DNA of 64,000 nucleotides, taken from the NCBI RefSeq assembly GCF_000425885.1, contig NZ_AUEH01000007.1, positions 1 to 64,000 of the forward strand, written 5' to 3'. Every line of letters starts with the position of its first letter. Within the stretch, counting starts at the first letter, position 1. The notes below the pieces were generated by a model. The model was not told the DNA's origin and searched no databases. It saw nothing but the letters and a program-made list of their open reading frames with translations. The stretch comes from Schleiferilactobacillus harbinensis DSM 16991 (GTDB lineage Bacteria; Bacillota; Bacilli; Lactobacillales; Lactobacillaceae). A program made the position numbers and the translations under genes. Shown one piece after another: positions 35,742 to 43,587 of this stretch.

Positions 35742-35810
35742 GGCGGTTGGAGCCCGCTGCGCGGTCTCCAAGTCGCCTAACCACATCGGCGGCGGAGCCG
35801 CCGTGTGGTT
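35742..35810. repeat. Two tandem strong hairpins in an intergenic region
   Basis: GGCGGTTGGAG (35742-35752) pairs with CTCCAAGTCGCC (35766-35777). Directly after it, AACCACATCGGCGGC pairs with GCCGCCGTGTGGTT (35779-35810) with one bulged base. Neither is followed by a T run. The rest of 35642-35882 has no credible gene. The block could be a palindromic intergenic element. Confidence 0.6.
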
Positions 35811-35882
35811 TCCATGGCTGAGCCCCATCCGCCTCCGCTTGCTTCGCATTGGCACTAGATTCGTCGAAACTGACACATTCAA

Positions 35883-35928
35883 AAAGAAGCATTCACGCTG
35901 AATTCATTTCAAGCGAGAATGCTTCTTT
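35883..35928. terminator. Bidirectional terminator between the VanZ-RDD gene and the minus-strand gtrB-like gene
   Basis: AAAGAAGCATTCACGCT pairs with AGCGAGAATGCTTCTTT (one mismatch) around a 12-base loop, with A and T tracts outside. Confidence 0.85.
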
Positions 35929-35941
35929 GTTTAGATTCGGA

Positions 35942-36874
35942 TTATTTTTTCTCCTGTACAATGTAAATGGGGCGGTGTTTGACTTCTAGGTAGATGTTGC
36001 CGATGTATTTGCCGACGATGCCGAGGCAGAGGAGTTGGAGGCCGCCGACGGCGAGGAAGATGGAGACCATGCTGGGCCAGCCGGGGGTGGGGTCGCCGTT
36101 GATCATGGCCCGGACGATGATGAAGATCAAGGCGCAGACGGCGCCGACGAAGGATAGCAGGCCAACGAAGGAGGCAATGGCCAGGGGAGTCTCGGAGAAG
36201 GCGACGATGCCGTCCAGGGAGTATTTGAACAGGCTCCAGAAGGACCAGTGGGTCTCACCGGCAACGCGTTCCACATTTTCATAAGGAATGTACTTGGTCT
36301 TGAAGCCGACCCAACCGAAGATGCCCTTGGAGAACCGGTTGTATTCCGTGACGGACAAGATAGCATCCTTGACCTGCTTGGTCATCAGCCGATAATCTCG
36401 GGCACCGTCAACGATTTCTGTTTTCGAGATCTTATTGATCAGCCGGTAGAACATCCGGGCAAAGAAGGAGCGAATCGGTGGTTCGCCAGCCCGGGTGACC
36501 CGCCGGGTGCCGACGACGTCGTAGCCCTCATCAAGGATGCCGGAGAGCATCTGCGGCAGCAAATCAGGCGGGTCTTGCAGGTCCACGTCCATCACGGCAA
36601 TGTAGTCGCCGCCGACATTCTGCAAGCCGGCGTAAAGGGCGGCCTCCTTGCCGAAGTTGCGGGAGAAAGAAATGTAATGAACATGGTCTGGATCTTTTTC
36701 CTGTAATTGGCGCATTTCCTTCAGCGTGTTATCGGCGGACCCATCATTGACGAAAAGATATTCGACCGCGTAGTCGGCAAGCTTTTCGTGAATGACTTTT
36801 TCCACCGTATCATAAAAAATCGGTAATGCTTCCTGCTCGTTATAACAGGGGACGACGAGACTGATTGTGGCCAT
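35942..36874 (-). CDS. GT2 polyprenyl-phosphate glycosyltransferase (GtrB/CsbB-like)
   Basis: A 310-residue membrane-anchored transferase. The GT2 fold is clear: ISLVVPCYNEQEALPIFY, LFVNDGSADNTL, and the metal-binding DVDLQDPPDLLP. Two C-terminal helices (about 230-255 and 265-290) anchor it. Members transfer glucose or GlcNAc from a nucleotide sugar to undecaprenyl phosphate on the cytoplasmic side; the product is flipped for glycosylating teichoic acids or other surface polymers. The GtrA-type gene lies three bases upstream in the same operon, the usual pairing. The sugar is not predictable here. Confidence 0.9.
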   Translation of the reverse strand: MATISLVVPCYNEQEALPIFYDTVEKVIHEKLADYAVEYLFVNDGSADNTLKEMRQLQEKDPDHVHYISFSRNFGKEAALYAGLQNVGGDYIAVMDVDLQDPPDLLPQMLSGILDEGYDVVGTRRVTRAGEPPIRSFFARMFYRLINKISKTEIVDGARDYRLMTKQVKDAILSVTEYNRFSKGIFGWVGFKTKYIPYENVERVAGETHWSFWSLFKYSLDGIVAFSETPLAIASFVGLLSFVGAVCALIFIIVRAMINGDPTPGWPSMVSIFLAVGGLQLLCLGIVGKYIGNIYLEVKHRPIYIVQEKK

Positions 36875-36877
36875 TGT

Positions 36878-37339
36878 TTACTCCTCTTGCTTCTTTTCTG
36901 CTGATTCTTGGATATTGGTATTGGCATCACTGCTGTGGAAGATCCACTTGCTGAAAACGTAATTCATCAAAATGACCACGATTTGGTCGACGATCTTTGT
37001 CAGCATCGCGTTGGCGTGGAACAGGTCGATACCAACCCACATGATGGCCATGTCAGCCAGGTAGCTTACGCCACGAGCGGCGAAGAACCAAAACATTTCT
37101 TTGAAAAAGGCACTTGCCGTCGTGTAGGGTGACCGGAAGACCCAAGTTTTATTGGTGAAAAAGGCAAAAGTCACTGATAAAAACCAGGCGATGGTATTGG
37201 CTAGAGCCCAGCCGAGATGCAGCGACGTTTCATGCAGGACCCAAAAAGTGACCAAATTCACCAGGGTGGTCAAACCGCCGAAGAAGGCGTACATGATGAA
37301 ATCATGGTACTGGTGGTAGAGATGCCGCAGCTTATCCAT
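36878..37339 (-). CDS. GtrA-family membrane protein (putative lipid-linked sugar flippase)
   Basis: A 153-residue protein with four helices and the family motif FGGLTTLVNLVTFWVL at the N-terminus plus NTIAWFLSVTFAFFTNKTWVF. GtrA proteins are proposed to flip the polyprenyl-phosphate sugar made by the adjacent GtrB-like transferase. The start is preceded by GGGAGGATTTT. The last 20 residues are hydrophilic and acidic. It is the first gene of a two-gene minus-strand operon, and the IS110 element lies about 100 bases upstream of it without breaking it. Confidence 0.88.
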   Translation of the reverse strand: MDKLRHLYHQYHDFIMYAFFGGLTTLVNLVTFWVLHETSLHLGWALANTIAWFLSVTFAFFTNKTWVFRSPYTTASAFFKEMFWFFAARGVSYLADMAIMWVGIDLFHANAMLTKIVDQIVVILMNYVFSKWIFHSSDANTNIQESAEKKQEE

Positions 37340-37420
37340 AAAATCCTCCCAAATTTCTTCCTTATCAGTTTACCCGTTTAACGCCGGTCAGACAACATAG
37401 AGAGCGGCGCTCGTAAACGG

Positions 37421-37445
37421 GCTCAGGCCGACAGAGGCTAGACAA
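37421..37445. repeat. Left fragment of a palindromic repeat split by IS110
   Basis: GCTCAGGCCGACAGAGGCTAG followed by ACAA matches the outer left arm of the intact repeat at 6195-6305 (shared CAGGCCGAC and a CAGA-type run). Its continuation lies 1.57 kb away at 39016, on the other side of the transposon. Confidence 0.75.
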
Positions 37446-37564
37446 ACTATCTGATGTCAACCCCAAAAGAAAAATGATTTGTAATAATTTCTACCAGTAA
37501 TTTTGCGCATCTTAAACACCGGCAGCTTTTTTAAAAATTTGCCGGTGTCGTCAGATTCGGTTGC

Positions 37565-38767
37565 TTATTGATTCACGATGAGCTTCTCCTCCTCCCACAC
37601 TGCGTTGTATTTCAAGATGTGGAAAATGACTCGAACAAGCTTCTTCACCACGTGGCTAAGTGCCACGTTATAGTGCTTGCCTTCGCCTAGCTTCTTGTCA
37701 AAATACCTGCGCATATTCGGTGAGTATTGTGCACAGAGCCGGGCCGCCTGGTTCAAGGCCCATCGTAGCTGCGGCGATCCCCGCTTAACCATGTGCCCCG
37801 TTTCAACCTGGTTCTCACCCGAAGTACTCACTGAGGGCTCAGAGCCGGCAAAGGCTAGAACCTGTCCAGGTGAGCGAAAGCTGGCAATATTGCGCAATTC
37901 TGCGAGTATAATCGAGCCCAAGGTGTTGCCAATACCAGGCACAGTGAGCAATGGGCTCTTGATGGTTTGCATCACTTCGTTAACCATTTCTTCGGCAGTG
38001 GCTTTGCGTTCCTCTAACTGAGCAATTGCGCTGATCGTTTCGAGAAGTTCAAAACGGAGAGCAGCCGAATTTTGGCCGACCGTGTGCTTCGCTGCTTCGC
38101 GGATCTGAATAGCTCGGTCTCGTCCGTAGCGGCCTTGAGAGGCTTCTTGGACCAAATGGGTGAGAGTACGCAGATGGGCCCGAGATAGCTCTCTGGGCGA
38201 CGGGTAAGCCTTAAGCAGCGCACGAACGTACTGTGTGTGTGCCATGTCGTTCTTTCCACCCAGCGTTTTCACAAGTTCTGGGAAGGTAATGTCCAAGATG
38301 CGAATATACTGTATCTTCTGTTTCGTTAGATCCTGCTTGACCCGAGCGACATAGCGTGTGGCGTACTTAAGCTCGATCATATGTGGATTGGTTTCGAAAT
38401 GCACCTTATCCACATCTGTGAGGAGCTTACGTGCAATAGTCATGGCGTCCTTACGATCGGTTTTAGTTTTTCTCAAAGTGGCCGACTTTGCGAATTCCTT
38501 GATAATCAACGGGTTGTAACTGAACACTGAGAAACGATGTTCGCGAAGAAACGAGATGATGTTGTAACAGTAGTGACCGGTGTCTTCTAGACCGACTTGG
38601 ATATCTTCACCTGTTGCCTTGATGAGGTTGTCTAAGGTCTCCTTCAACCGGATAAATCCCTCGATGTTGTTGGTGATCATTTGGTGGCGGACGTAAACCG
38701 TTCCGTCTGATCCGATCACTGCCACATCATGTTTGTTCTTCGCCACGTCAATCCCTGCGTAAAGCAT
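37565..38767 (-). CDS. IS110-family DEDD/serine transposase
   Basis: A 400-residue recombinase of full length. The N-terminal RuvC-like DEDD domain shows GIDVAKNKHDVAVIG with the first Asp at residue 6 or 7, GLEDTGHYCYNI and the KTDRKDA motif. The C-terminal Tnp20 domain contains VPGIGNTLGSIILAELRNI and FAGSEPSVSTSGENQ with the candidate nucleophilic serine, then KRGSPQLRWALNQAA. A central helical segment joins the two. Such enzymes use a bridge RNA from the element to pair donor and target. No frameshift or stop interrupts it, so it may be active. Confidence 0.93.
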   Translation of the reverse strand: MLYAGIDVAKNKHDVAVIGSDGTVYVRHQMITNNIEGFIRLKETLDNLIKATGEDIQVGLEDTGHYCYNIISFLREHRFSVFSYNPLIIKEFAKSATLRKTKTDRKDAMTIARKLLTDVDKVHFETNPHMIELKYATRYVARVKQDLTKQKIQYIRILDITFPELVKTLGGKNDMAHTQYVRALLKAYPSPRELSRAHLRTLTHLVQEASQGRYGRDRAIQIREAAKHTVGQNSAALRFELLETISAIAQLEERKATAEEMVNEVMQTIKSPLLTVPGIGNTLGSIILAELRNIASFRSPGQVLAFAGSEPSVSTSGENQVETGHMVKRGSPQLRWALNQAARLCAQYSPNMRRYFDKKLGEGKHYNVALSHVVKKLVRVIFHILKYNAVWEEEKLIVNQ

Positions 38768-38789
38768 TTTCTCGCTTCCTCACATTATG

Positions 38790-39012
38790 TAGTAGTGCTG
38801 TGCTCCACGAGTCTTTTGCCAATGTAACCTTGCAGTAAATAAAACATCGCAGCACTGGACCGCGCGTTATCAAACTCATTAACAATAAGACAAAAAACTG
38901 TGGTTAGAGCCTAGCCTAACCAGTACCCACTGAGGGTCCGTAGGGCACAAGTACTAATCCACAGCACTCAATATCAGTATAGCCCGGAACCGGTACTAAC
39001 TGATAAACCCAA
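38790..39012 (-). ncRNA. Candidate IS110 bridge-RNA region
   Basis: This noncoding part of the element lies upstream of the transposase, where IS110-group bridge RNAs are encoded. Two adjacent hairpins are visible on the plus strand: GGTTAG/CTAACC at about 38903-38922 and ACCC/GGGT at about 38926-38938, and GTACTAA occurs twice (near 38951 and 38994). The first hairpin loop holds CTAGCCT, the reverse complement of AGGCTAG just left of the core at the insertion site. That 7-base match could be chance. The exact ends are unknown. Confidence 0.4.
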
Positions 39013-39015
39013 TAT

Positions 39016-39115
39016 ACAAGGGCAGAAGGACAACCGGGCAAAAACCTCAGTGCGGGTTTGTGCCCGGTTGTCCTTCTGCCTACGCCTCTGACCGTCGGCC
39101 TTCGCCCTCTGGTGA
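39016..39115. repeat. Right fragment of the palindromic repeat split by IS110
   Basis: GGCAGAAGGACAACCGGGCA (from 39021) pairs perfectly with TGCCCGGTTGTCCTTCTGCC downstream, around an AAAACC...GGGTTT loop. The outer right arm has GCCTCTGACCGTCGGCC. Joined to 37421-37445 it restores a hairpin of the same design as the one at 6195-6305. Confidence 0.8.
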
Positions 39116-39122
39116 CTAAGTA

Positions 39123-39149
39123 GTAACCTCGCCGTAACCCAACTGTAAC
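39123..39149 (+). promoter_or_regulatory. Candidate WalR (YycF) binding site
   Basis: Three GTAAC half-sites begin at 39123, 39134 and 39145, spaced exactly 11 bases, fitting the TGTWAH-N5-TGTWAH WalR consensus in spacing and core. TATTCT at 39160-39165 could be the -10 of an activator-dependent promoter with no -35. The gene downstream is a wall hydrolase, a classic WalR target. Confidence 0.5.
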
Positions 39150-39220
39150 CTTGCTCTGCTATTCTTAATCCTGTTGCCGAATCAGTGGCAAACGACAAGC
39201 ATACGCGGGAGTGGACATCT

Positions 39221-40435
39221 TTGAAGACAAGTAAACAATTTTTGCGGGTACTGAGCGTTCTAGCATTAAGCGGCACGTTAGCCACCAGCCTGACCAGTGT
39301 GGTTCGGGCCGATAACATCAGCGATACCAAGGACAAGATCAGCAGCAACAAGAGCACAACGTCCCAATTACTGGCCAAGATTCAGGATCAGCAAAAGACG
39401 CTGGCGAAGCTGAACAATCAAGTTTCTGAAAAAATCAATGATATTGATGCCAACCAAAAAGCAATCGCGTCAGTGACCAAAGAAATCGCCGCCTTCGACA
39501 CGAAGATCAGTGCTGCCCAGAAGCAGGTCACTGATCGGACCGACGTGTTGAAGAAGCAATTGGTGGCTTTGCAAAAACAAAGCAGCAATTCTATTTCCGG
39601 CAATGTTTACGTGGACTTCGTTTTAAATAGCAAGGATTTCTCCGATTTGATCAGCCGTTCCATGACAGTCAATAAGCTGAGTGCCGCTAACAAGGATGCG
39701 TTGGATGCCGTCAACGAGGCTAAGCAGCAATTGTCTGACTTGCGTCAAGACAAGGCGGACAGCAAGCAATCCTTAGAGGATAAGCAAGCGACCCTGGTCC
39801 AACAGAAGAATGATCTGGAAACTCTGAAGACCAATGCCCAGAAGCAGCAGGACGCCTTCAATAAAGAATTAGAGGACCACAAGGGTGAATTAGCCGCTTT
39901 GCAGGCCCAATTGAGCCAGCAGACTGCTGACGCCGCGAAGAAGGCCCAGGAAGACGCGGCTAAGCAGGCCGCGGCCCAAGCAGCAGTCGCTCAGGCCGCA
40001 GCCAGCGCGGCAGCCGCTTCGGCGAGCAGCAGTTCTTCGGCCAGCAGCCAAAGCAGCACGCCGACCAGTACCGTAACCACCGGTTCGAACCAAGGCAGCT
40101 TGATTGCTAACGTGCAGCAATATCTGGGTGTACCTTACGTTTGGGGCGGCACTACGCCGGCCGGCTTTGACTGCTCCGGGTTGATCTACTATGCCGCCCA
40201 GCAGGCCGGTATGAGCCTGCCGCGGACTTCCCAAGCCCAGAGTACCCTCGGCACCCAAGTCTCCGTCAGCGACCTGCAGGCCGGCGATCTGGTCTTCTGG
40301 GGCGGCGTTGGCTCCGCGTACCACGTCGGCATCTACATTGGCAATGGCCAATACATCCACGCCCCGGCGCCTGGTCAAAATGTGACGGTCGGCAATGTGG
40401 CTTACTTCCGTCCGGACTTTGGCCGCCGCATCTAA
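39221..40435 (+). CDS. Secreted NlpC/P60 peptidoglycan hydrolase with coiled-coil N-domain
   Basis: A 404-residue exported endopeptidase. TTG 39221 is chosen because GGGAG lies 8-10 bases upstream and the protein then starts with a normal signal peptide cut near TSVVRA-DN. Residues of about 33-240 are a long PcsB/p40-like coiled coil, followed by an Ala/Ser-rich linker. The NlpC/P60 domain (about 290-404) has Cys318 in FDCSGLIYYA, His368 in YHVGIYIG and His380. It cleaves stem peptides, probably at gamma-D-Glu to diamino acid, during growth and separation. GTG 39185 is an alternative start. A likely WalR site lies upstream. Confidence 0.88.
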   Translation: MKTSKQFLRVLSVLALSGTLATSLTSVVRADNISDTKDKISSNKSTTSQLLAKIQDQQKTLAKLNNQVSEKINDIDANQKAIASVTKEIAAFDTKISAAQKQVTDRTDVLKKQLVALQKQSSNSISGNVYVDFVLNSKDFSDLISRSMTVNKLSAANKDALDAVNEAKQQLSDLRQDKADSKQSLEDKQATLVQQKNDLETLKTNAQKQQDAFNKELEDHKGELAALQAQLSQQTADAAKKAQEDAAKQAAAQAAVAQAAASAAAASASSSSSASSQSSTPTSTVTTGSNQGSLIANVQQYLGVPYVWGGTTPAGFDCSGLIYYAAQQAGMSLPRTSQAQSTLGTQVSVSDLQAGDLVFWGGVGSAYHVGIYIGNGQYIHAPAPGQNVTVGNVAYFRPDFGRRI

Positions 40436-40468
40436 TCTGATTATTTATTAATAAAGTCCCACTTTCCG

Positions 40469-40499
40469 GCTCGTTTCTATTTTTAGAAACGAGCTTTTT
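40469..40499 (+). terminator. Terminator of the NlpC/P60 gene
   Basis: GCTCGTTTCT and AGAAACGAGC form a perfect 10-bp stem with an ATTTTT-type loop, followed by five T residues. Confidence 0.9.
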
Positions 40500-40573
40500 C
40501 TTTCTCAATCCCCCGTTCCCTGGCATACTTTGGTAGAATAGACTTAGCACATTGTATGAGGAAGGGTTAACGC

Positions 40574-41164
40574 ATGGCTAAAAAGAAGCACAATGAACTG
40601 TGGATCATCACCGGGGCGGCGGGTACTGGGAAAAACACCGTCAGTGAGTATTTGTATTCCCAATATGGCATTCCCCGGGTGCTGACCCACACAACGCGGG
40701 CTCCGCGGTCAGGGGAGCAGAACGGAGTCTCGTACTACTTCGAAACGCCGGAGACGTTTGCCCAGAAGCACCTGATCGAGCAAGTCACTTACGATGGTCA
40801 TCAATACGGCTCGTCCCGGGAAGCCTTGCAGAAAGCCTGGGAGAAGCACCGTATCGTCAGCTTGGTACTGGACACCGAAGGCGCAAAGAGTTATATTGAG
40901 ACCTTTGGCAATCACATCTTCTTGCTGTTTATTACGGTGCGTCATCCCGACAGCCTGCGCCAACGCATGATTGATCGCGGCGATCAGCCCGTAGCCGTTG
41001 AAGCTCGGCTGCACAGCCCGGAGTATCAGCGGGATCTTAAATTACCAGAAGAACTGGTCCCGGTCGCCCACCTGATCCACAACGATACATGGGTAGAAGC
41101 AAAGCAGGAGATTGACGCCTTACTCAAACGCGAAGCGGTGCGCATGGCGTCCGAAGAACTCTAA
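40574..41164 (+). CDS. Guanylate-kinase-like protein
   Basis: A 196-residue P-loop kinase-like protein. GAAGTGKNT at 14-22 corresponds to the GxSGxGKxT loop of guanylate kinase, and THTTRAPRSGEQNGVSYYF matches the GMP-binding region TTRxPRxGExxGxxYxF. The rest is more divergent: the lid carries PDSLRQRMIDRGD and the C-terminus is short. It may be a second guanylate or nucleoside-monophosphate kinase rather than the housekeeping Gmk, which normally sits beside rpoZ and priA. It is a single gene; TAGAAT at 40534-40539 preceded by TGG is its likely extended -10. Confidence 0.75.
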   Translation: MAKKKHNELWIITGAAGTGKNTVSEYLYSQYGIPRVLTHTTRAPRSGEQNGVSYYFETPETFAQKHLIEQVTYDGHQYGSSREALQKAWEKHRIVSLVLDTEGAKSYIETFGNHIFLLFITVRHPDSLRQRMIDRGDQPVAVEARLHSPEYQRDLKLPEELVPVAHLIHNDTWVEAKQEIDALLKREAVRMASEEL

Positions 41165-41247
41165 AAATGAGTTTACGATGAGTTGTGCTCAGACATCCTC
41201 ATCTTTTCATTAATTGGTTCAAACCGCACCATTAAGCCATTCACATC

Positions 41248-41294
41248 AGTTGTCACGTATTTTTTCGACAAATTACGTGACAACTGCTTTTTTT
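41248..41294 (+). terminator. Strong terminator or attenuator before the Gln-type ABC operon
   Basis: AGTTGTCACGTA pairs perfectly with TACGTGACAACT, followed by GC and seven T residues. It lies about 50 bases before the operon. A TATTAT/TATAGT region directly after it is a plausible -10, so this probably ends upstream transcription rather than regulating the operon. Confidence 0.75.
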
Positions 41295-41344
41295 ATCATG
41301 TATTATAGTAATTGTAAGTTCTACAAGAGAAGGGGATGCTGTCC

Positions 41345-42082
41345 ATGTCAATGATTGAGTTTCATGACGTCGAGAAGTATTATGGCAAGTTTCATGCCCT
41401 TTACCACATCAATCTCACAGTTGAAAAAGGTGAAGTGGTTACAATAATCGGACCTTCGGGCTCGGGCAAGAGCACCTTGCTGCGGACAATCAATGGCCTG
41501 GAACGAATCAGCTCCGGTCAATTGATCGTCAATAATTTTGATTTGGCGGATAAGAAAACGGACATGAACCGGACCCGCAAAAATGTGGGGATGGTTTTCC
41601 AGCATTTTAATTTATACGCCAACAAATCTGTCTTAGACAATATCACCTTGGGACCGCGGCTGGTCTTGAAGGAATCCAAGGATAAAGCCGAAGAAGAGGC
41701 ACGAGCGCTGCTTGATCTAGTCGGTTTATCTGAAAAGGCCAAGAGCATGCCCAACCAGCTCTCTGGCGGCCAGCAGCAGCGGATCGCCATCGCCCGTTCC
41801 TTGGCGATGAAACCCCAAGCGATCCTGTTCGATGAACCGACCAGTGCGCTGGATCCGGAAATGATCGGCGATGTATTGAACGTTATGAAGAAAATTGCCG
41901 AGCAAGGCATGACAATGATCGTCGTGACCCACGAAATGGGCTTCGCCGAAGAAGTGGGCGATCGGGTCGTCTTCATGGATAACGGCCACATTCTGGAAGA
42001 TTCCAAGGACGTCAGAAGTTTCTTTGAGAAACCCAAGGACGAACGGGCGCAGGAATTCTTGAGCAAGGTCATCAACCATTAA
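41345..42082 (+). CDS. glnQ: Polar amino-acid (glutamine-type) ABC transporter ATP-binding protein
   Basis: A 245-residue ATPase. ATG 41345 is 9 bases after GAAGGGG; ATG 41336 is too close to it. Walker [10 protein letters not shown] is at 36-44, the Q-loop in [10 protein letters not shown], the signature LSGGQQQR, Walker [15 protein letters not shown] and the H-loop VTHEMGF. The pattern is that of the GlnQ/HisP group energising uptake of glutamine or other polar amino acids. It leads an operon with a binding lipoprotein and two permeases. No CBS or regulatory extension is present. Confidence 0.93.
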   Translation: MSMIEFHDVEKYYGKFHALYHINLTVEKGEVVTIIGPSGSGKSTLLRTINGLERISSGQLIVNNFDLADKKTDMNRTRKNVGMVFQHFNLYANKSVLDNITLGPRLVLKESKDKAEEEARALLDLVGLSEKAKSMPNQLSGGQQQRIAIARSLAMKPQAILFDEPTSALDPEMIGDVLNVMKKIAEQGMTMIVVTHEMGFAEEVGDRVVFMDNGHILEDSKDVRSFFEKPKDERAQEFLSKVINH

Positions 42083-42098
42083 GATCGGAGGGACAGGT

Positions 42099-42923
42099 AT
42101 GCGCAAATTTAGAAACTGGCTGTGGCTCTTGCCGCTGCTGGTGCTGTCCGTTCTGTTGAGCAGTTGCGGCACCAAGTCCGTGGCCGATGAGGATATCCTG
42201 GACCGCGCCCGGGCAACGAATTCCGTCACCTGGGGGGTCAAGAATGATACCCGGCTGTTCGGGCTGATGGACATCAGCAGCGGCGAAATCAAGGGCTTCG
42301 ATATTGATATCGCTAAAGAAGTATCTCGGCGGATCTTCGGCCAAAACGTTAAGATCAATTTGGTGCCGGTCACCAGTCAGACCCGGATCCCGTTGCTGAA
42401 AAACGGGAACGTGGACGCCATCATTGCCACGATGACGAATACACCGGATCGGCAAAAGGTTGTCGACTTTTCAGATACTTACTTCAACGCCGGCCAAGCG
42501 CTGCTGGTGAAGAAGGGCAGTCCAATCAAGAGTGTCAAAGACTTGAATAAGAACACGAAGGTCATTGGGGTCCAAGGATCCAACTCCGTGCAAAACATTA
42601 AGAAAGTCGCGCCCGACGCGCAGGTCCTGCAACTGAGCGATTACGCCCAGGCATTCACAGCTCTGCAATCAGGTCAGGGCGATGCATTGACGACCGATAA
42701 CGGGATCCTTTACGGGATGTCCGCCGACAATCCTGATTACGTGGTGGTCGGCGGCACTTTCACTAAGGAACCTTATGCCATTGCCGTCAATAAGGGCCAA
42801 CGAGATTTTCTGGACCAGATCAACGTCGCGCTGTCATCCATGCGGACCGATGGCACATATAAGAAAATCGAAGACAAATGGTTCGGCAACATCGCGGGCT
42901 TCTCGGATGGGGGGTTGAAATAA
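42099..42923 (+). CDS. glnH: Amino-acid ABC transporter substrate-binding lipoprotein
   Basis: A 274-residue family-3 solute-binding protein. The signal peptide ends in LLSSC, lipidated at Cys23. Characteristic segments include SGEIKGFDIDIAKEVSRRIF, NGNVDAIIATMTNTPDRQKV, FSDTYFNAGQALLVKKGSPI and LQSGQGDALTTDNGILYG. These match glutamine- or glutamate-type binding proteins, though the ligand is not certain. RBS GGAGGGA precedes the ATG. It is part of the four-gene importer; its stop codon overlaps the next start. Confidence 0.9.
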   Translation: MRKFRNWLWLLPLLVLSVLLSSCGTKSVADEDILDRARATNSVTWGVKNDTRLFGLMDISSGEIKGFDIDIAKEVSRRIFGQNVKINLVPVTSQTRIPLLKNGNVDAIIATMTNTPDRQKVVDFSDTYFNAGQALLVKKGSPIKSVKDLNKNTKVIGVQGSNSVQNIKKVAPDAQVLQLSDYAQAFTALQSGQGDALTTDNGILYGMSADNPDYVVVGGTFTKEPYAIAVNKGQRDFLDQINVALSSMRTDGTYKKIEDKWFGNIAGFSDGGLK

Positions 42924-43585
42924 TGTGGACCATTTTTACCAATAATTTCGGCATGTTTATGGAAGGGCTCGGCTATACGCTGGGTGCCAGCTTGCTGTCG
43001 CTGTTCTTCAGTTTGATCATCGGGACGATCTTTGCGCTATTGCAGATCAATCCTAGCCGGACGGCGCGCATCTTTGGCCGGATCTATGTGGAATTCTTCC
43101 GGAACGTGCCCTTGCTGGTCATCACGATGTTCTTCTACGTCGTGATTCCCCGCCTCGGCATTCCCCTGAGCGGATTTGCGGCCGGGTCCATCGGCTTGAC
43201 CCTGTACACTTCTGCGTTCATTGCAGAGACCGTGCGGGCGGGCATTCAATCCGTTGACCCGGGCCAAATGGAAGCGGCGCGCAGCAACGGCATGACCTAT
43301 GTCCAGGCGATGCGCTACATCATTTTGCCCCAGGCCATCAAGATCACCGTCCCGCCGCTGGGCAACCAGTTCATTAACCTGGTCAAGAACTCTTCCGTCT
43401 TGGCCTTTGTCGCCGGGTTCGACTTGATGTATCAAGGCAATTTGATTGCCTCCACCACGTTTGAAACTACCACGACCTATGCCATTGTCGGGATACTGTA
43501 CTTAATCATTACTCTGCCGATGAGTTACGGTATGACCTACCTGGATCATCGCTGGTCTGGTAGAAACACGAGAGAGGAGGCTTAA
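42923..43585 (+). CDS. Amino-acid ABC transporter permease 1
   Basis: A 220-residue HisM/GlnP-type permease. ATG 42923 overlaps the last base of the glnH stop (TAATG), showing coupled translation. About five helices are present, with YVEFFRNVPLLV early and the EAA loop ESVRAGIQSV-like segment (TVRAGIQSVDPGQMEAARSN) that docks on the ATPase. It pairs with the next gene product to form the channel. GlnM is the usual name for this position in the operon, but I cannot separate GlnM from GlnP by eye. Confidence 0.9.
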   Translation: MWTIFTNNFGMFMEGLGYTLGASLLSLFFSLIIGTIFALLQINPSRTARIFGRIYVEFFRNVPLLVITMFFYVVIPRLGIPLSGFAAGSIGLTLYTSAFIAETVRAGIQSVDPGQMEAARSNGMTYVQAMRYIILPQAIKITVPPLGNQFINLVKNSSVLAFVAGFDLMYQGNLIASTTFETTTTYAIVGILYLIITLPMSYGMTYLDHRWSGRNTREEA

Positions 43586-43587
43586 CC

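Larger units (their letters stand above)
37442..39019 (-). mobile_element. IS110-family insertion sequence, apparently intact
   Basis: The element is delimited by joining the two halves of a palindromic repeat. ACAA occurs at both ends (37442-37445 and 39016-39019) as a shared core, and there are no terminal inverted repeats, as usual for IS110. It carries one full-length transposase on the minus strand, about 120 bases of noncoding DNA after it and about 245 bases before it. The larger noncoding region upstream of the transposase fits the IS110 subgroup, in which the bridge RNA is encoded there, rather than IS1111. Confidence 0.82.
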
